64,000 nt of DNA from Enterovirga rhinocerotis. Its GTDB lineage: Bacteria > Pseudomonadota > Alphaproteobacteria > Rhizobiales > Beijerinckiaceae. Under the pieces are notes generated by a model. The model searched no databases. It worked only from the letters and a program-made list of their open reading frames with translations, and was not told where the DNA came from. Location: NCBI RefSeq assembly GCF_004363955.1, contig NZ_SNZR01000013.1:434001-498000 (forward strand). Direction: 5' to 3'. A program made the position numbers and the translations under genes. Below, one piece after another: positions 43,203 through 51,832 of this stretch. The stretch's first letter is position 1. Each line of letters opens with the position of its first letter.

Positions 43203-44459
43203 TCAGACGGACAGAAGGTCGCGCAGGGCGAGCGCGATCACCTTGGTCGCCTTGGCGAGATGGTCGACGGGGATGCGTTCGTCGGCCCGATGGGCATTGG
43301 CCTCGAGCAGGGTGCGCGGGCCGCAGCCATACATGATCGTCGGGATTCCGGCCTCGCTGTAATGGCGCGCATCGGCGTAGAGCGGCACGCCGTTCGTCGC
43401 CACCGCCGCGCCCATCACCGCGCTCGCGCGCGCCGCGACGATGGAGGCCAGTCGGTCCGATCCCTCCACCGGGCCGAAGGGTCGGGCGAGGAGGATGCGC
43501 GTGACTTCGACGGAGATGCCCTCGTGCGAGGCCGCGACCTCGGCGGCGATCGCCCGCAGATCCGCTTCCGCGACGGCGGCATCTTCGTCCGGCACGATGC
43601 GCCGGTCGAGGCGCAGTGCGACCTTGTCGGGCACGACATTGGTGTTGATGCCGCCTGAAACGAGCCCGACGACGCAGCTCGGGCCCTTGATCCCGGCGAC
43701 GCTCGAGCGCCGTCCAGCGAGGTCGTCGGCATGGGCGTAGAGGCGCGTCAGCAGGGCATTGGCCGCCCGGAGCGCGTCGTGTCCCGTCTCGGGCCGCGCG
43801 GCATGGGCGGATTTGCCCCGGACCTCCATGCCGAGGTGGAGGCAGCCGTTATGGGCCGTCACGACCTCGTAGGAGAACCCGGCGCAGATCGCGTAATCGG
43901 GCTTCGTCAGCCCCTGGGAGAGAAGCAAGGCCGGGCCGATCTCGCCGCCCGCCTCCTCGTCCGCGGTCACGTGAAGCTCGATCGTGCCCTGAAGCGGCAG
44001 GCCGCTCGCGGCGAGGGCCTTGAGGGCGAAGGCATAGGTCGCGATGTCCGATTTCGAGACCGCGACGCCGCGGCCGATCATCCAGCCGTCGACGATCTCC
44101 GCCCCATAGGGATCGCGGCTCCACCCCTCGCCCGGGGGGACGACGTCGCCATGGGCGTTCAGGGCCACCACCGGCCCGTCGCCGAAGCGGTGACGGACGA
44201 TCAGATTGGTCGCCGAAACCATCCCGTGAGCCCGGCAGGTCTCGCCGGCGACCGGATGGCGCTCGACCGTGAGACCGAGCCCCTCGAGCGCCCGCGCGGC
44301 TGCTTCGCCGAACGGCGCGCAATCGCCCGGAGGATTGTCGGACGGAACCCTCACGAGGTCCGCCAGGAAGGCGAGAGCGGCCTCCGCCTCCCGGTCGATG
44401 GCGGCGAGGAGGCGGGATTCGTCGGTGGTCACGGCAGAACTGGTCTCGACAGAGGTCAT
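43203..44459 (-). CDS. M20 family hydrolase, variant zinc site
   Basis: 418 residues in the ArgE/DapE-like group. The first zinc ligands lie in NAHGDVVPPGEGW. The family segment that normally reads GRGAADMKG, whose Asp bridges both metals, here reads GRGVAVSKSD, so Val stands where the bridging Asp is expected. The Glu pair (HVTADEEAGGE) and the final His (ANAHRADERI) are retained, and the lid domain has KSAHAARPETGHDALRAAN. It may be a one-metal enzyme or a different deacylase. The next gene on the strand is an O-antigen-ligase-like gene, which lies upstream. Confidence 0.85.
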   Translation of the reverse strand: MTSVETSSAVTTDESRLLAAIDREAEAALAFLADLVRVPSDNPPGDCAPFGEAAARALEGLGLTVERHPVAGETCRAHGMVSATNLIVRHRFGDGPVVALNAHGDVVPPGEGWSRDPYGAEIVDGWMIGRGVAVSKSDIATYAFALKALAASGLPLQGTIELHVTADEEAGGEIGPALLLSQGLTKPDYAICAGFSYEVVTAHNGCLHLGMEVRGKSAHAARPETGHDALRAANALLTRLYAHADDLAGRRSSVAGIKGPSCVVGLVSGGINTNVVPDKVALRLDRRIVPDEDAAVAEADLRAIAAEVAASHEGISVEVTRILLARPFGPVEGSDRLASIVAARASAVMGAAVATNGVPLYADARHYSEAGIPTIMYGCGPRTLLEANAHRADERIPVDHLAKATKVIALALRDLLSV

Positions 44460-44475
44460 GGGGCGCCGGATTCCG

Positions 44476-45666
44476 TCAGGCTTGGCTGCGTCCGAAGCCC
44501 ATCATGGCCCGAGGGCGCCGGCTCCGGAACTGTCCTCGCTGCATGGCGATGAAGAGGAGGCATGTCGTCACGAGCGAGACCGGCCACCACAGCGCTCCGC
44601 CGCCGATCCCGGCCGCTCCCAGCGCGAAGGCGGTCGCGACCGCCGCGGCGAGGCCGGGGAGGAGGGGGCCGAAATGGCGCGATGCGATGCTCAATCCGGC
44701 CGCGACCGCGACGGCGAGCGCCGCCACCCCGACGATCCCGAGCTCGTACCAGAGCGCAAGAACCGGGCTGCCCAGCACGTCCGGCAGGTCCGGCCTCGCG
44801 CGCAGCGAGCCGAAACCGTGACCGGTCAGGAGCCGGGCCGGCTCGCCGAGCAGCGCCTCCCGCCACCGCGCCATGGCGCCGGACCAGGCCTGATCCGAGA
44901 CGGCATCGAGATGCGCGACCGCCAGAAGGGCCGGGGCGACGAGGAGCAGGACGCCCAGCAGGAGACCCAGCGCCGCCGCGCCACGTCGAAACAGCTGTGC
45001 CGACAGATAGGCCACCGCGCCGAACGCGAATGCCATGACGGCCACGGCAGTCGGGCCAAAGGCCGCGATCACCGCCACCGAAAGGCCCAGCGCCACCGCC
45101 TCGACATCGCGCCCGCGCGAGCGCAACCAGGCGATGGCCGGCCAGGCGAGCAGAACCAGGACCGCGAGCGCCCGCTCGATCTGGCGTGCGCCCTCGGTGC
45201 CCTCGTCGCCCCAGAGCCCGAGCAGCAATCCGGCAGAGGCGAGGGCGAGAGCGCCGACGCCGATCGGTGCGGGATAGAGGTTGGCGGATCGCATCCGTTC
45301 CGGAAGCGCGGCGAAGCCGACGAGGCCGAGTGCGAGGATCACCGTGATGCTGGCCGCCGCGCGCCAGGCGGAGGCCGGCGTCCAGGCGAGGGAGAGGGCC
45401 GTCCAGACGGCGGCGACGCCCGCCGCGACGACGGCCGTCGATCCGGTGAGCCGTAGGAGAGTCTGGCGGAGCCGGTTCGGCGGCATGTCGAGGGCGGCCG
45501 CGATGGCGATGAGCACGACGCCGATCGCGAAAGCGACGACGGCCCCCGTCCTCGCCATCGCGGCGGCCGGCGGCAGCGCGACGAGCAGAACGAGGATGCC
45601 GACCCGGCGCAGCACGGAGGCCGTGTCGCGGGTCGGATCGAGCAGGGACCGTGAAGTTTGCGCCAT
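44476..45666 (-). CDS. O-antigen ligase-like polytopic membrane protein
   Basis: 396 residues from MAQTSRSLLDP at 45666; a TTG at 45750 would extend it by 28 residues. About ten membrane helices surround a central soluble loop with GEPARLLTGHGFGSLRARPD, the Wzy/WaaL-type signature GHGxGS. Such proteins join polysaccharide to a lipid or extend it. No glycosyltransferase cluster is adjacent, so the acceptor is unknown. It lies 16 bases upstream of the M20 gene and 105 bases downstream of the dehydrogenase gene on the same strand. Confidence 0.72.
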   Translation of the reverse strand: MAQTSRSLLDPTRDTASVLRRVGILVLLVALPPAAAMARTGAVVAFAIGVVLIAIAAALDMPPNRLRQTLLRLTGSTAVVAAGVAAVWTALSLAWTPASAWRAAASITVILALGLVGFAALPERMRSANLYPAPIGVGALALASAGLLLGLWGDEGTEGARQIERALAVLVLLAWPAIAWLRSRGRDVEAVALGLSVAVIAAFGPTAVAVMAFAFGAVAYLSAQLFRRGAAALGLLLGVLLLVAPALLAVAHLDAVSDQAWSGAMARWREALLGEPARLLTGHGFGSLRARPDLPDVLGSPVLALWYELGIVGVAALAVAVAAGLSIASRHFGPLLPGLAAAVATAFALGAAGIGGGALWWPVSLVTTCLLFIAMQRGQFRSRRPRAMMGFGRSQA

Positions 45667-45771
45667 TCCCTCGCGAGCCGGGAGAGGATCGATGATCGAC
45701 GCCGCCGACCGTATCGGGCTCTCCCGGCCCTTGCTGTAGGATCGCGGCAACAGTGCCGCGGCGCAGCCGGC

Positions 45772-46662
45772 TCAGGCCTCGGGAGTCTGTTCGCGCAGAT
45801 AGGTCACGATCGCCGAGTAATCCTCGGCGCCGTGGCCCTCCTCGCGGAAGCGGGTGTAGAGGGCGGCGGCCTTCGCGCCGAGCGGCGTCGCGGCTCCCGC
45901 GCTCTTCGCCGCCTCCTGCGACAGAAGCAGGTCCTTCAGCATGAGTTCGGTCGCGAAGCCCGGCTTGTAGCCGTGATTGGCGGCGCTGGTCGGGACCGGG
46001 CCCGGCACGGGGCAATGCGTCACCAGGGACCAGCAGGAGCCGGACGAGGTCGAGGCGACGTCGAAGAGGGCCTGATGGGACAGGCCGAGCTTCTCGCCGA
46101 GGACGAAGGCCTCGGAGATGCCGATCATCGAGATGCCGAGGATCATGTTGTTGCAGATCTTGGCGGCCTGGCCGGCGCCCGCACCGCCGCAATGGACGAC
46201 GCGGCGGCCCATCTTCGCGAGGATCGGCTCGCCGGCCGCGAAGGCCTCCTCGGTGCCGCCGACCATGAGCGTCAGGGTCGCGCCCTTGGCGCCGACCGTG
46301 CCGCCTGAGACGGGAGCGTCGAGCGATTTCAGGCCGCGTGCGGCCGCGATCTCGTGGACGGCGCGCGCGCTCTCGACGTCGATGGTCGAGCAGTCGACGA
46401 TGAGCGCTCCCGCCTTGGCGGCCGGCACGATCTCGGCCCAGACCGCGCGCACATGCTTGCCGGCCGGCAGCATGGTGACGATCGCCTCCGCCCCCTCGAC
46501 GGCGTCGAGAGCGCTCGCGGCGATCTCGATCCCGTCCGCCTTCGCCTGTTCGAGCGATGCCGGGACCAGATCGAAGCCGCGCACGCGATGGCCGGCCTTG
46601 ACGAGATTGGCGGCCATCGGCCCGCCCATGTTGCCGAGCCCGATGAAGGCGATGGTTGTCAT
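45772..46662 (-). CDS. 3-hydroxyisobutyrate dehydrogenase family protein
   Basis: 296 residues, beta-hydroxyacid dehydrogenase family. NAD(P) binds at the N-terminal Rossmann motif FIGLGNMGGPMAANLVKAGH. The substrate-binding signature is DAPVSGGTVGA, and the catalytic Lys lies in GAGQAAKICNNMILG. The C-terminal helices end with DYSAIVTYLREQ. Valine catabolism (mmsB) is the classic role, but paralogs act on other hydroxyacids, so I leave the substrate open. It begins with ATG at 46662 and stands apart from its neighbours by about 80-100 bases. Confidence 0.9.
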   Translation of the reverse strand: MTTIAFIGLGNMGGPMAANLVKAGHRVRGFDLVPASLEQAKADGIEIAASALDAVEGAEAIVTMLPAGKHVRAVWAEIVPAAKAGALIVDCSTIDVESARAVHEIAAARGLKSLDAPVSGGTVGAKGATLTLMVGGTEEAFAAGEPILAKMGRRVVHCGGAGAGQAAKICNNMILGISMIGISEAFVLGEKLGLSHQALFDVASTSSGSCWSLVTHCPVPGPVPTSAANHGYKPGFATELMLKDLLLSQEAAKSAGAATPLGAKAAALYTRFREEGHGAEDYSAIVTYLREQTPEA

Positions 46663-46745
46663 GCGTTTCTCTCCCTGAAGACCGCTGCGCTGTTGTCTTC
46701 AGCCTCTCTCCGATCGTGCGCCGGGGCGCAAGACGGCAGGAGGCA

Positions 46746-47030
46746 TCAGGCCGAGCGTCGCACAGGAACCCCGAGAAGGCGCTTCCAGAGCGTGCCGCCG
46801 GTGCGGTTGCCGATCACGAAATAGGCGATGATCAGCACGAAGAGCACGGTGGCGGGGAGGCCGTTGAGCTGAAAGCCCGTCGCCGTCGTCCCACCGCTGA
46901 CCAGTGCGACGGCATGGCCGAGGACGAAGAAGGCGGTCGTGAAGTCGAGAATGGCGGCCGTCACGATGCGCCACGTCGCGACGGGGGCTGGGGCGGGGGC
47001 CGGCACGGGCGAGGCGGATTGATCCTGCAT
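46746..47030 (-). CDS. RDD family small membrane protein
   Basis: 94 residues from MQDQSASPVPAPAPAPV at 47030. Two membrane helices follow a Pro/Ala-rich start, with RIVTAAILDFTTAFFVLGHA and LFVLIIAYFVIGNRTGGTLW, the RDD-type Arg/Asp and GTLWKRLLG pattern. RDD proteins are small integral membrane proteins with mostly unknown roles; a few move ions. It shares a 296-base divergent region with the bilobal protease-like gene. No promoter was assigned there with confidence. Confidence 0.72.
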   Translation of the reverse strand: MQDQSASPVPAPAPAPVATWRIVTAAILDFTTAFFVLGHAVALVSGGTTATGFQLNGLPATVLFVLIIAYFVIGNRTGGTLWKRLLGVPVRRSA

Positions 47031-47326
47031 GACTGAGGCTCCAAGGCGCGCCCAGGCGCCGGCGCGGGCATTTGGCGGTTGCGACGCTAGGCAGGCCCGG
47101 TTTCCGACGGATGTCGTTGCCGGCGTGGTCGCCTCCCCGCATTCTGGGGCGATTCGCCGTGAGGTCCACGCCGCCGGGGCTCCGGACGCTCGCTCGCCCT
47201 GTCGCAGCCAAAGCGATCGATCCGCTTCGGCTCCCGTTAGCCATCCGATGCGTTGCGGGCGTGGGCGTGCGGGATCGCGAGAGACGCAAGCCCATATCGG
47301 GTGAGGATCGAGGGAGGAGCATCGCC

Positions 47327-48463
47327 ATGACATGCGCTCAGACCAGCGCTCAGACATGCGCTCAGCGCCACGGCCGCCCCGTCGCGGCCGGGCGATCGAC
47401 CCTGCGATGGTCGGCGGCCGCCTGTTTGGCATTCGCCTGGCTGGCGTCCCCCGCCTCCGCCGAGACGCGGCCGCGCTATGAGGACGGCGCCGCCGGGACC
47501 TTCCTGCCCTTCCTCAATGCGCCCGCGCGGGGCGAGGAGGCCGAGCGTTCGCCGCGCCTCGGCCTTTCCTTCGGCGGCGAGGCGCGCCCCGTCCTGATGG
47601 ATACCGGCTCGACCGGCATCGTCGTCTCGGCGAGCCGCATCCCCGACGTCGATTCGCTGCCGGCGCGGCCGGGGCGCCTGACCTATACGAGCTCGGGCCG
47701 GATTATGATCGGCCGCTGGGTCACGGTGCCCGTCACGCTGTGGGGCCGTGACGAGGCGCGCGTGACGACCCGGCCGATCCCCGTCCTCGCCGTCGACCGG
47801 ATCGACTGCACGGAGCAGGCCCGCGACTGCACGCCGGAGGAGGCGCCGGCTCACGTCGCCATGATGGGCGTCGGGTTCGGACGCGAGGGGGATGCCCAGT
47901 CGCAGAGCACGCCCGACACCAACCCGCTGCTCAATCTCGATCCCGGCGGGAGGCGGCTCCATCGCGGCTATGTCGTGACGAAGGAGGGCGTCCATGTCGG
48001 CCTGACGCCCGCCAATACGCGGGGCGAGTTCCGCTTCGTGAAGCTCGACCCGCATCCCGACATCGCCGGCGACTGGCTGGGCGTGCCGGCCTGCATCGCC
48101 GTCGATGCCGGCCCCTCCGCCTGCGGACGCGGCCTCGTCGATACCGGCGTCACGGGCATGTTCCTGACGATGCCGCGGGAGGCCGTCGCCGGATCGCTCG
48201 AGGACGGCCGCCCGGCCCTGAGCCCGGGTAGCCGGGTCGCGATCCGCTTCCCGCAGGCGAGCGGTGCCGATGCGCCGGCGGCGGCATCCTATGCCTTCGC
48301 CGTCGGCGACGACGGGTCCGCGCTCGCCCCGAGCCGGGTCGTCCTGAACACCCGGCGGCCGCAGACCTTCGTCAATACGGGACTGCATCTCCTGAACGGG
48401 TTCGACGTGCTCTACGACGCCGATGGCGGCTTCTACGCGTTCCGCCAGCGCCCCGCCCCCTGA
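47327..48463 (+). CDS. exported protein with two Asp-Thr-Gly motifs (pepsin-like)
   Basis: 378 residues from the ATG at 47327 (GGGAGGA ribosome site). A short leader with a [12 protein letters not shown] repeat precedes a signal peptide ([17 protein letters not shown]). The mature protein has [19 protein letters not shown] and, about 190 residues later, [18 protein letters not shown]. Two such motifs in one chain are the mark of pepsin-type bilobal aspartic proteases, rare in bacteria. Four Cys residues ([21 protein letters not shown]) could bond. Activity is unproven: the second motif is DTGVTG, not the usual DTGTS. Confidence 0.72.
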   Translation: MTCAQTSAQTCAQRHGRPVAAGRSTLRWSAAACLAFAWLASPASAETRPRYEDGAAGTFLPFLNAPARGEEAERSPRLGLSFGGEARPVLMDTGSTGIVVSASRIPDVDSLPARPGRLTYTSSGRIMIGRWVTVPVTLWGRDEARVTTRPIPVLAVDRIDCTEQARDCTPEEAPAHVAMMGVGFGREGDAQSQSTPDTNPLLNLDPGGRRLHRGYVVTKEGVHVGLTPANTRGEFRFVKLDPHPDIAGDWLGVPACIAVDAGPSACGRGLVDTGVTGMFLTMPREAVAGSLEDGRPALSPGSRVAIRFPQASGADAPAAASYAFAVGDDGSALAPSRVVLNTRRPQTFVNTGLHLLNGFDVLYDADGGFYAFRQRPAP

Positions 48464-48572
48464 GGGCGGGCCGCGCCCCTTTCCGTTAACCCTGTCGGCT
48501 GCTATCTGCGGCGCTTCTCTTTCAGCGTATTCGCTTGGGCGCGCGGCTCGCAGGCTCCGCGTCGGATCTCAG

Positions 48573-50378
48573 ATGACCTCCCATCCGATCGACACCATCC
48601 GCAACTTCTCGATCGTGGCGCATATCGACCACGGCAAGTCGACGCTCGCGGACCGGCTGATCCAGCAGACCGGCACCCTCACCGCGCGCGAGATGACCGA
48701 GCAGGTCCTCGACAACATGGATATCGAGAAGGAGCGCGGCATCACGATCAAGGCGCAGACGGTGCGCCTCGAATACAGGGCGCAGGACGGCAAGGACTAC
48801 GTCCTCAACCTCATGGACACGCCCGGCCACGTCGATTTCGCCTACGAAGTCTCGCGCTCGCTCGCCGCCTGCGAGGGCTCGCTCCTCGTCGTCGACGCCT
48901 CCCAGGGGGTCGAGGCGCAGACGCTCGCGAACGTCTACCAGGCGCTCGATGCGAATCACGAGATCGTCCCCGTCCTCAACAAGATCGACCTGCCGGCGGC
49001 CGAGCCCGACCGCGTGAAGGAGCAGATCGAGGAGGTGATCGGCCTCGACGCCTCGGACGCCGTGCCGATCTCGGCCAAGACCGGCATCGGCATCGACCTC
49101 GTGCTGGAGGCGATCGTCCAGCGCCTGCCGCCGCCCAAGGGCGACGAGACGGCGCCGCTGAAGGCCCTCCTCGTCGATAGCTGGTACGACGCCTATCTCG
49201 GCGTCGTCGTCCTCGTGCGCATCGTCGACGGCGTGCTCAAGAAGGGCATGACCATCAAGATGATGGGCACCGGCGCCGTCTACGGCGTCGACAAGGTCGG
49301 CGTCTTCCGGCCGAAGATGACGGATGTCGCCCGGCTCGGCCCGGGCGAGGTCGGCTTTCTCACCGGCTCGATCAAGGAGGTGGCCGACACCGCCGTCGGT
49401 GACACCATCACCGAGGACAAGAAGCCGACCGCCGCGATGCTGCCGGGCTTCAAGCCCGTCCAGCCGGTCGTCTTCTGCGGCCTCTTCCCGGTCGATGCGG
49501 CCGATTTCGAGGACCTGCGCGCGGCCATGGGGCGGCTGCGCCTGAACGATGCCAGCTTCAGCTACGAGATGGAGACCTCCGCCGCGCTCGGCTTCGGCTT
49601 CCGCTGCGGCTTCCTCGGACTGCTGCACCTCGAGATCATCCAGGAGCGGCTCGAGCGCGAGTTCAACCTCGACCTCATCTCGACCGCGCCCTCCGTCGTC
49701 TACCATCTCAACATGCGCGACGGCACGATCAAGGAGCTCCACAACCCGGCCGACATGCCGGACGTGATGAAGATCGAGACGATCGAGGAGCCCTGGATCC
49801 GCGCCACCATCCTGACGCCGGACGAGTATCTCGGCGGCATCCTCAAGCTCTGCCAGGACCGGCGCGGCGTGCAGATCGACCTCAACTATGTCGGCAAGCG
49901 CGCCATGGTCATCTACGACCTGCCGCTGAACGAGGTCGTGTTCGACTTCTACGACCGCCTGAAGTCGATCTCGAAGGGCTACGCCTCCTTCGACTATGCC
50001 GTGACGGATTACCGCGAGGGCGACCTCGTGAAGATGTCGATCCTCGTCAATGCCGAGCCCGTCGACGCGCTCTCGATGCTGGTCCACCGCGACCGCGCCG
50101 AGAGCCGCGGCCGCGCCATGTGCGAGAAGCTGAAGGACCTGATCCCCCGCCACCTCTTCCAGATCCCGGTCCAGGCCGCGATCGGCGGCAAGATCATCGC
50201 CCGCGAGACCATCCGGGCGCTCTCGAAGGACGTGACCGCCAAGTGCTATGGCGGCGACGCCACCCGCAAGCGCAAGCTCCTCGAGAAGCAGAAGGAAGGC
50301 AAGAAGCGCATGCGCCAGTTCGGCCGCGTGGAGATCCCGCAGGAGGCCTTCATCGCCGCGCTGAAGATGGATTCGTGA
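48573..50378 (+). CDS. lepA: elongation factor 4
   Basis: 601 residues, the standard LepA length. This ribosome-bound GTPase is thought to help back-translocation or initiation under stress. The G domain starts at [20 protein letters not shown], with switch [19 protein letters not shown] and [13 protein letters not shown]. LepA-specific C-terminal parts ([12 protein letters not shown]-like [19 protein letters not shown]) are present. The ATG at 48573 starts [12 protein letters not shown]; the frame is open upstream but antisense in character. It stands alone. Confidence 0.97.
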   Translation: MTSHPIDTIRNFSIVAHIDHGKSTLADRLIQQTGTLTAREMTEQVLDNMDIEKERGITIKAQTVRLEYRAQDGKDYVLNLMDTPGHVDFAYEVSRSLAACEGSLLVVDASQGVEAQTLANVYQALDANHEIVPVLNKIDLPAAEPDRVKEQIEEVIGLDASDAVPISAKTGIGIDLVLEAIVQRLPPPKGDETAPLKALLVDSWYDAYLGVVVLVRIVDGVLKKGMTIKMMGTGAVYGVDKVGVFRPKMTDVARLGPGEVGFLTGSIKEVADTAVGDTITEDKKPTAAMLPGFKPVQPVVFCGLFPVDAADFEDLRAAMGRLRLNDASFSYEMETSAALGFGFRCGFLGLLHLEIIQERLEREFNLDLISTAPSVVYHLNMRDGTIKELHNPADMPDVMKIETIEEPWIRATILTPDEYLGGILKLCQDRRGVQIDLNYVGKRAMVIYDLPLNEVVFDFYDRLKSISKGYASFDYAVTDYREGDLVKMSILVNAEPVDALSMLVHRDRAESRGRAMCEKLKDLIPRHLFQIPVQAAIGGKIIARETIRALSKDVTAKCYGGDATRKRKLLEKQKEGKKRMRQFGRVEIPQEAFIAALKMDS

Positions 50379-50516
50379 GGGTCATCTCGGCGACGTGCGA
50401 GGCTGCTGTGGCGACCCGCTCCGTTTCCTCGAAGCCGTAACGCGTCGCGCTCTCTCGGGGCCGCCGGGTGCCGGCTGGCCTTCCCGGTCAGCACCGCCGG
50501 CCCATCCCCGATCGCT

Positions 50517-51236
50517 TCAGGGCGAGCACAGCGCGATCTCGCCCCGGGGCGAGACGGTGCAGACGATGACCCGTTCATCGGCCCGCATCTGCACCACGCT
50601 CCCTGTCGCGCTTCCCGGGGTGCGCATCAGAGCTTCACACAGGCTCTTCGCCGGGCTCCCGAGCGCGGCGCAGCCCGCATGGAGTTCGAAGACCGTGCCG
50701 GCGTCCAGGCCCGCGGGGCTTGCCGCCTCACCGGGGACGGGCTTCAGCGTCGCGACCGGCGTGGACCCGAAATGCGCGCAGATACCCTTGTGCGTACGCT
50801 GCAGGGATTTCGCCAGTTTGCCGGCATTGCCTGCCGTGAAGCCTTCGGCGGTGAAGTCGGGGCAATCCGGATTCCAAGGGGCGTCCGGGGAGCAGCCGTC
50901 CACGTCGAGGCTCGCCAGGGGCGACATGGCCTGTCCTCGCCTCTCGAGAACGGCGACCCGGCATACCGTGCGCTCCTCGCCACGATCCTCGAGCGAGGGG
51001 CAGACGGCATAGGCAAGGCGGTCGGCCGACGCGAATAAGGGGAAGCTGGCTATTTCGGTCGTCATGCCGGGATGGCGCTGGAACATGCCGGTCAGGACGA
51101 AGTCGCGCTCCTCGATCTGACGGCTGCAGGTCATCTGCGCAGGCGCCGCCACCGGAGCGCACAGCAGAGCGAGGAGCACGCCGACGCGCGTGGTCCTCGG
51201 CGCCTTGGTGCCACGAGAGAAGTCCCTACCCGTCAT
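50517..51236 (-). CDS. exported Cys-rich hypothetical protein
   Basis: 239 residues from the ATG at 51236; an ATG at 51257 adds seven. A signal peptide (TRVGVLLALLCAPVAAPAQ) is followed by about 200 residues with ten cysteines in the mature part (for example TCSRQ, VCPSL, VCRVA, DGCSPDAPWNPDCPD, ICAHF, LCEAL, LCSP). An even number suggests five disulfides in the periplasm. No family is recognised. It converges on lepA and diverges from the PhnA-domain gene. Confidence 0.6.
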   Translation of the reverse strand: MTGRDFSRGTKAPRTTRVGVLLALLCAPVAAPAQMTCSRQIEERDFVLTGMFQRHPGMTTEIASFPLFASADRLAYAVCPSLEDRGEERTVCRVAVLERRGQAMSPLASLDVDGCSPDAPWNPDCPDFTAEGFTAGNAGKLAKSLQRTHKGICAHFGSTPVATLKPVPGEAASPAGLDAGTVFELHAGCAALGSPAKSLCEALMRTPGSATGSVVQMRADERVIVCTVSPRGEIALCSP

Positions 51237-51508
51237 CCGGTCCCTTCCGAACGCCACGGCATCACCGCGCGAGAGGCGGCGCCTTGTCTCTTCTATCGAC
51301 CTTCCGCAGATAAAACGCGCGACCCTGCGCCGTCGTCATCGGCCTCAGGATCGGACGGGGTGAGGCAAGCAAGCCTCCGCGCCGGGCTGCGCCCGCGACG
51401 TCCCCACCATTCCCTTCCAGCCCTCGGCGCATCTGCACTGCGCTTCCGGGCCTTGTCCCCGGCCCCCTCCCGCGGCCACAAGGGCGCGGACAACAAGGCA
51501 GAGGGGCG

Positions 51509-51811
51509 ATGGCCGACGACGATTACGTGTATGACGAGGCGACCGGCGAATGGCGGCCGGCCTCCGAGGTGGCGGCGGCCGCCGAGGCCGCGGCGCGGCC
51601 TGAGGTGCGCGACGCGGCCGGAAACATCCTGGCCGACGGCGACTCGGTGGCGCTGATCAAGGACCTCAAGGTCAAGGGCGCGGGGCAGACCCTGAAACAG
51701 GGCACGGTGATCCGCTCGATCCGCCTCACGGACGATCCCGAGGAGATCGATTGCCGCTACGACGGCATCAAGGGCCTCGTCCTGCGCACGGAATTCGTGC
51801 GCAAGCGCTGA
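51509..51811 (+). CDS. PhnA-domain protein lacking the zinc ribbon
   Basis: 100 residues. The second part matches the PhnA/YjdM C-terminal domain: VRDAAGNILADGDSVALIKDLKVKG, then LKQGTVIRSIRLTDD and IDCRYDGIKGLVLRTEFV. The N-terminal zinc ribbon of full PhnA proteins is replaced by an acidic DDDYVYDEATGEWRPASEV. PhnA is not a phosphonate enzyme in most bacteria and its role is unclear. It converges on the DEAD-box gene with a short gap. Confidence 0.85.
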   Translation: MADDDYVYDEATGEWRPASEVAAAAEAAARPEVRDAAGNILADGDSVALIKDLKVKGAGQTLKQGTVIRSIRLTDDPEEIDCRYDGIKGLVLRTEFVRKR

Positions 51812-51832
51812 GGACGACCGCGGCCGAGCGGC

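Noticed and set aside
47330-47366. Short direct repeats (CAGAC-x-GCGCT units) as a possible minisatellite
   Set aside because: They are only about three imperfect copies and encode the [12 protein letters not shown] leader of the exported protein, so a coding explanation is enough.
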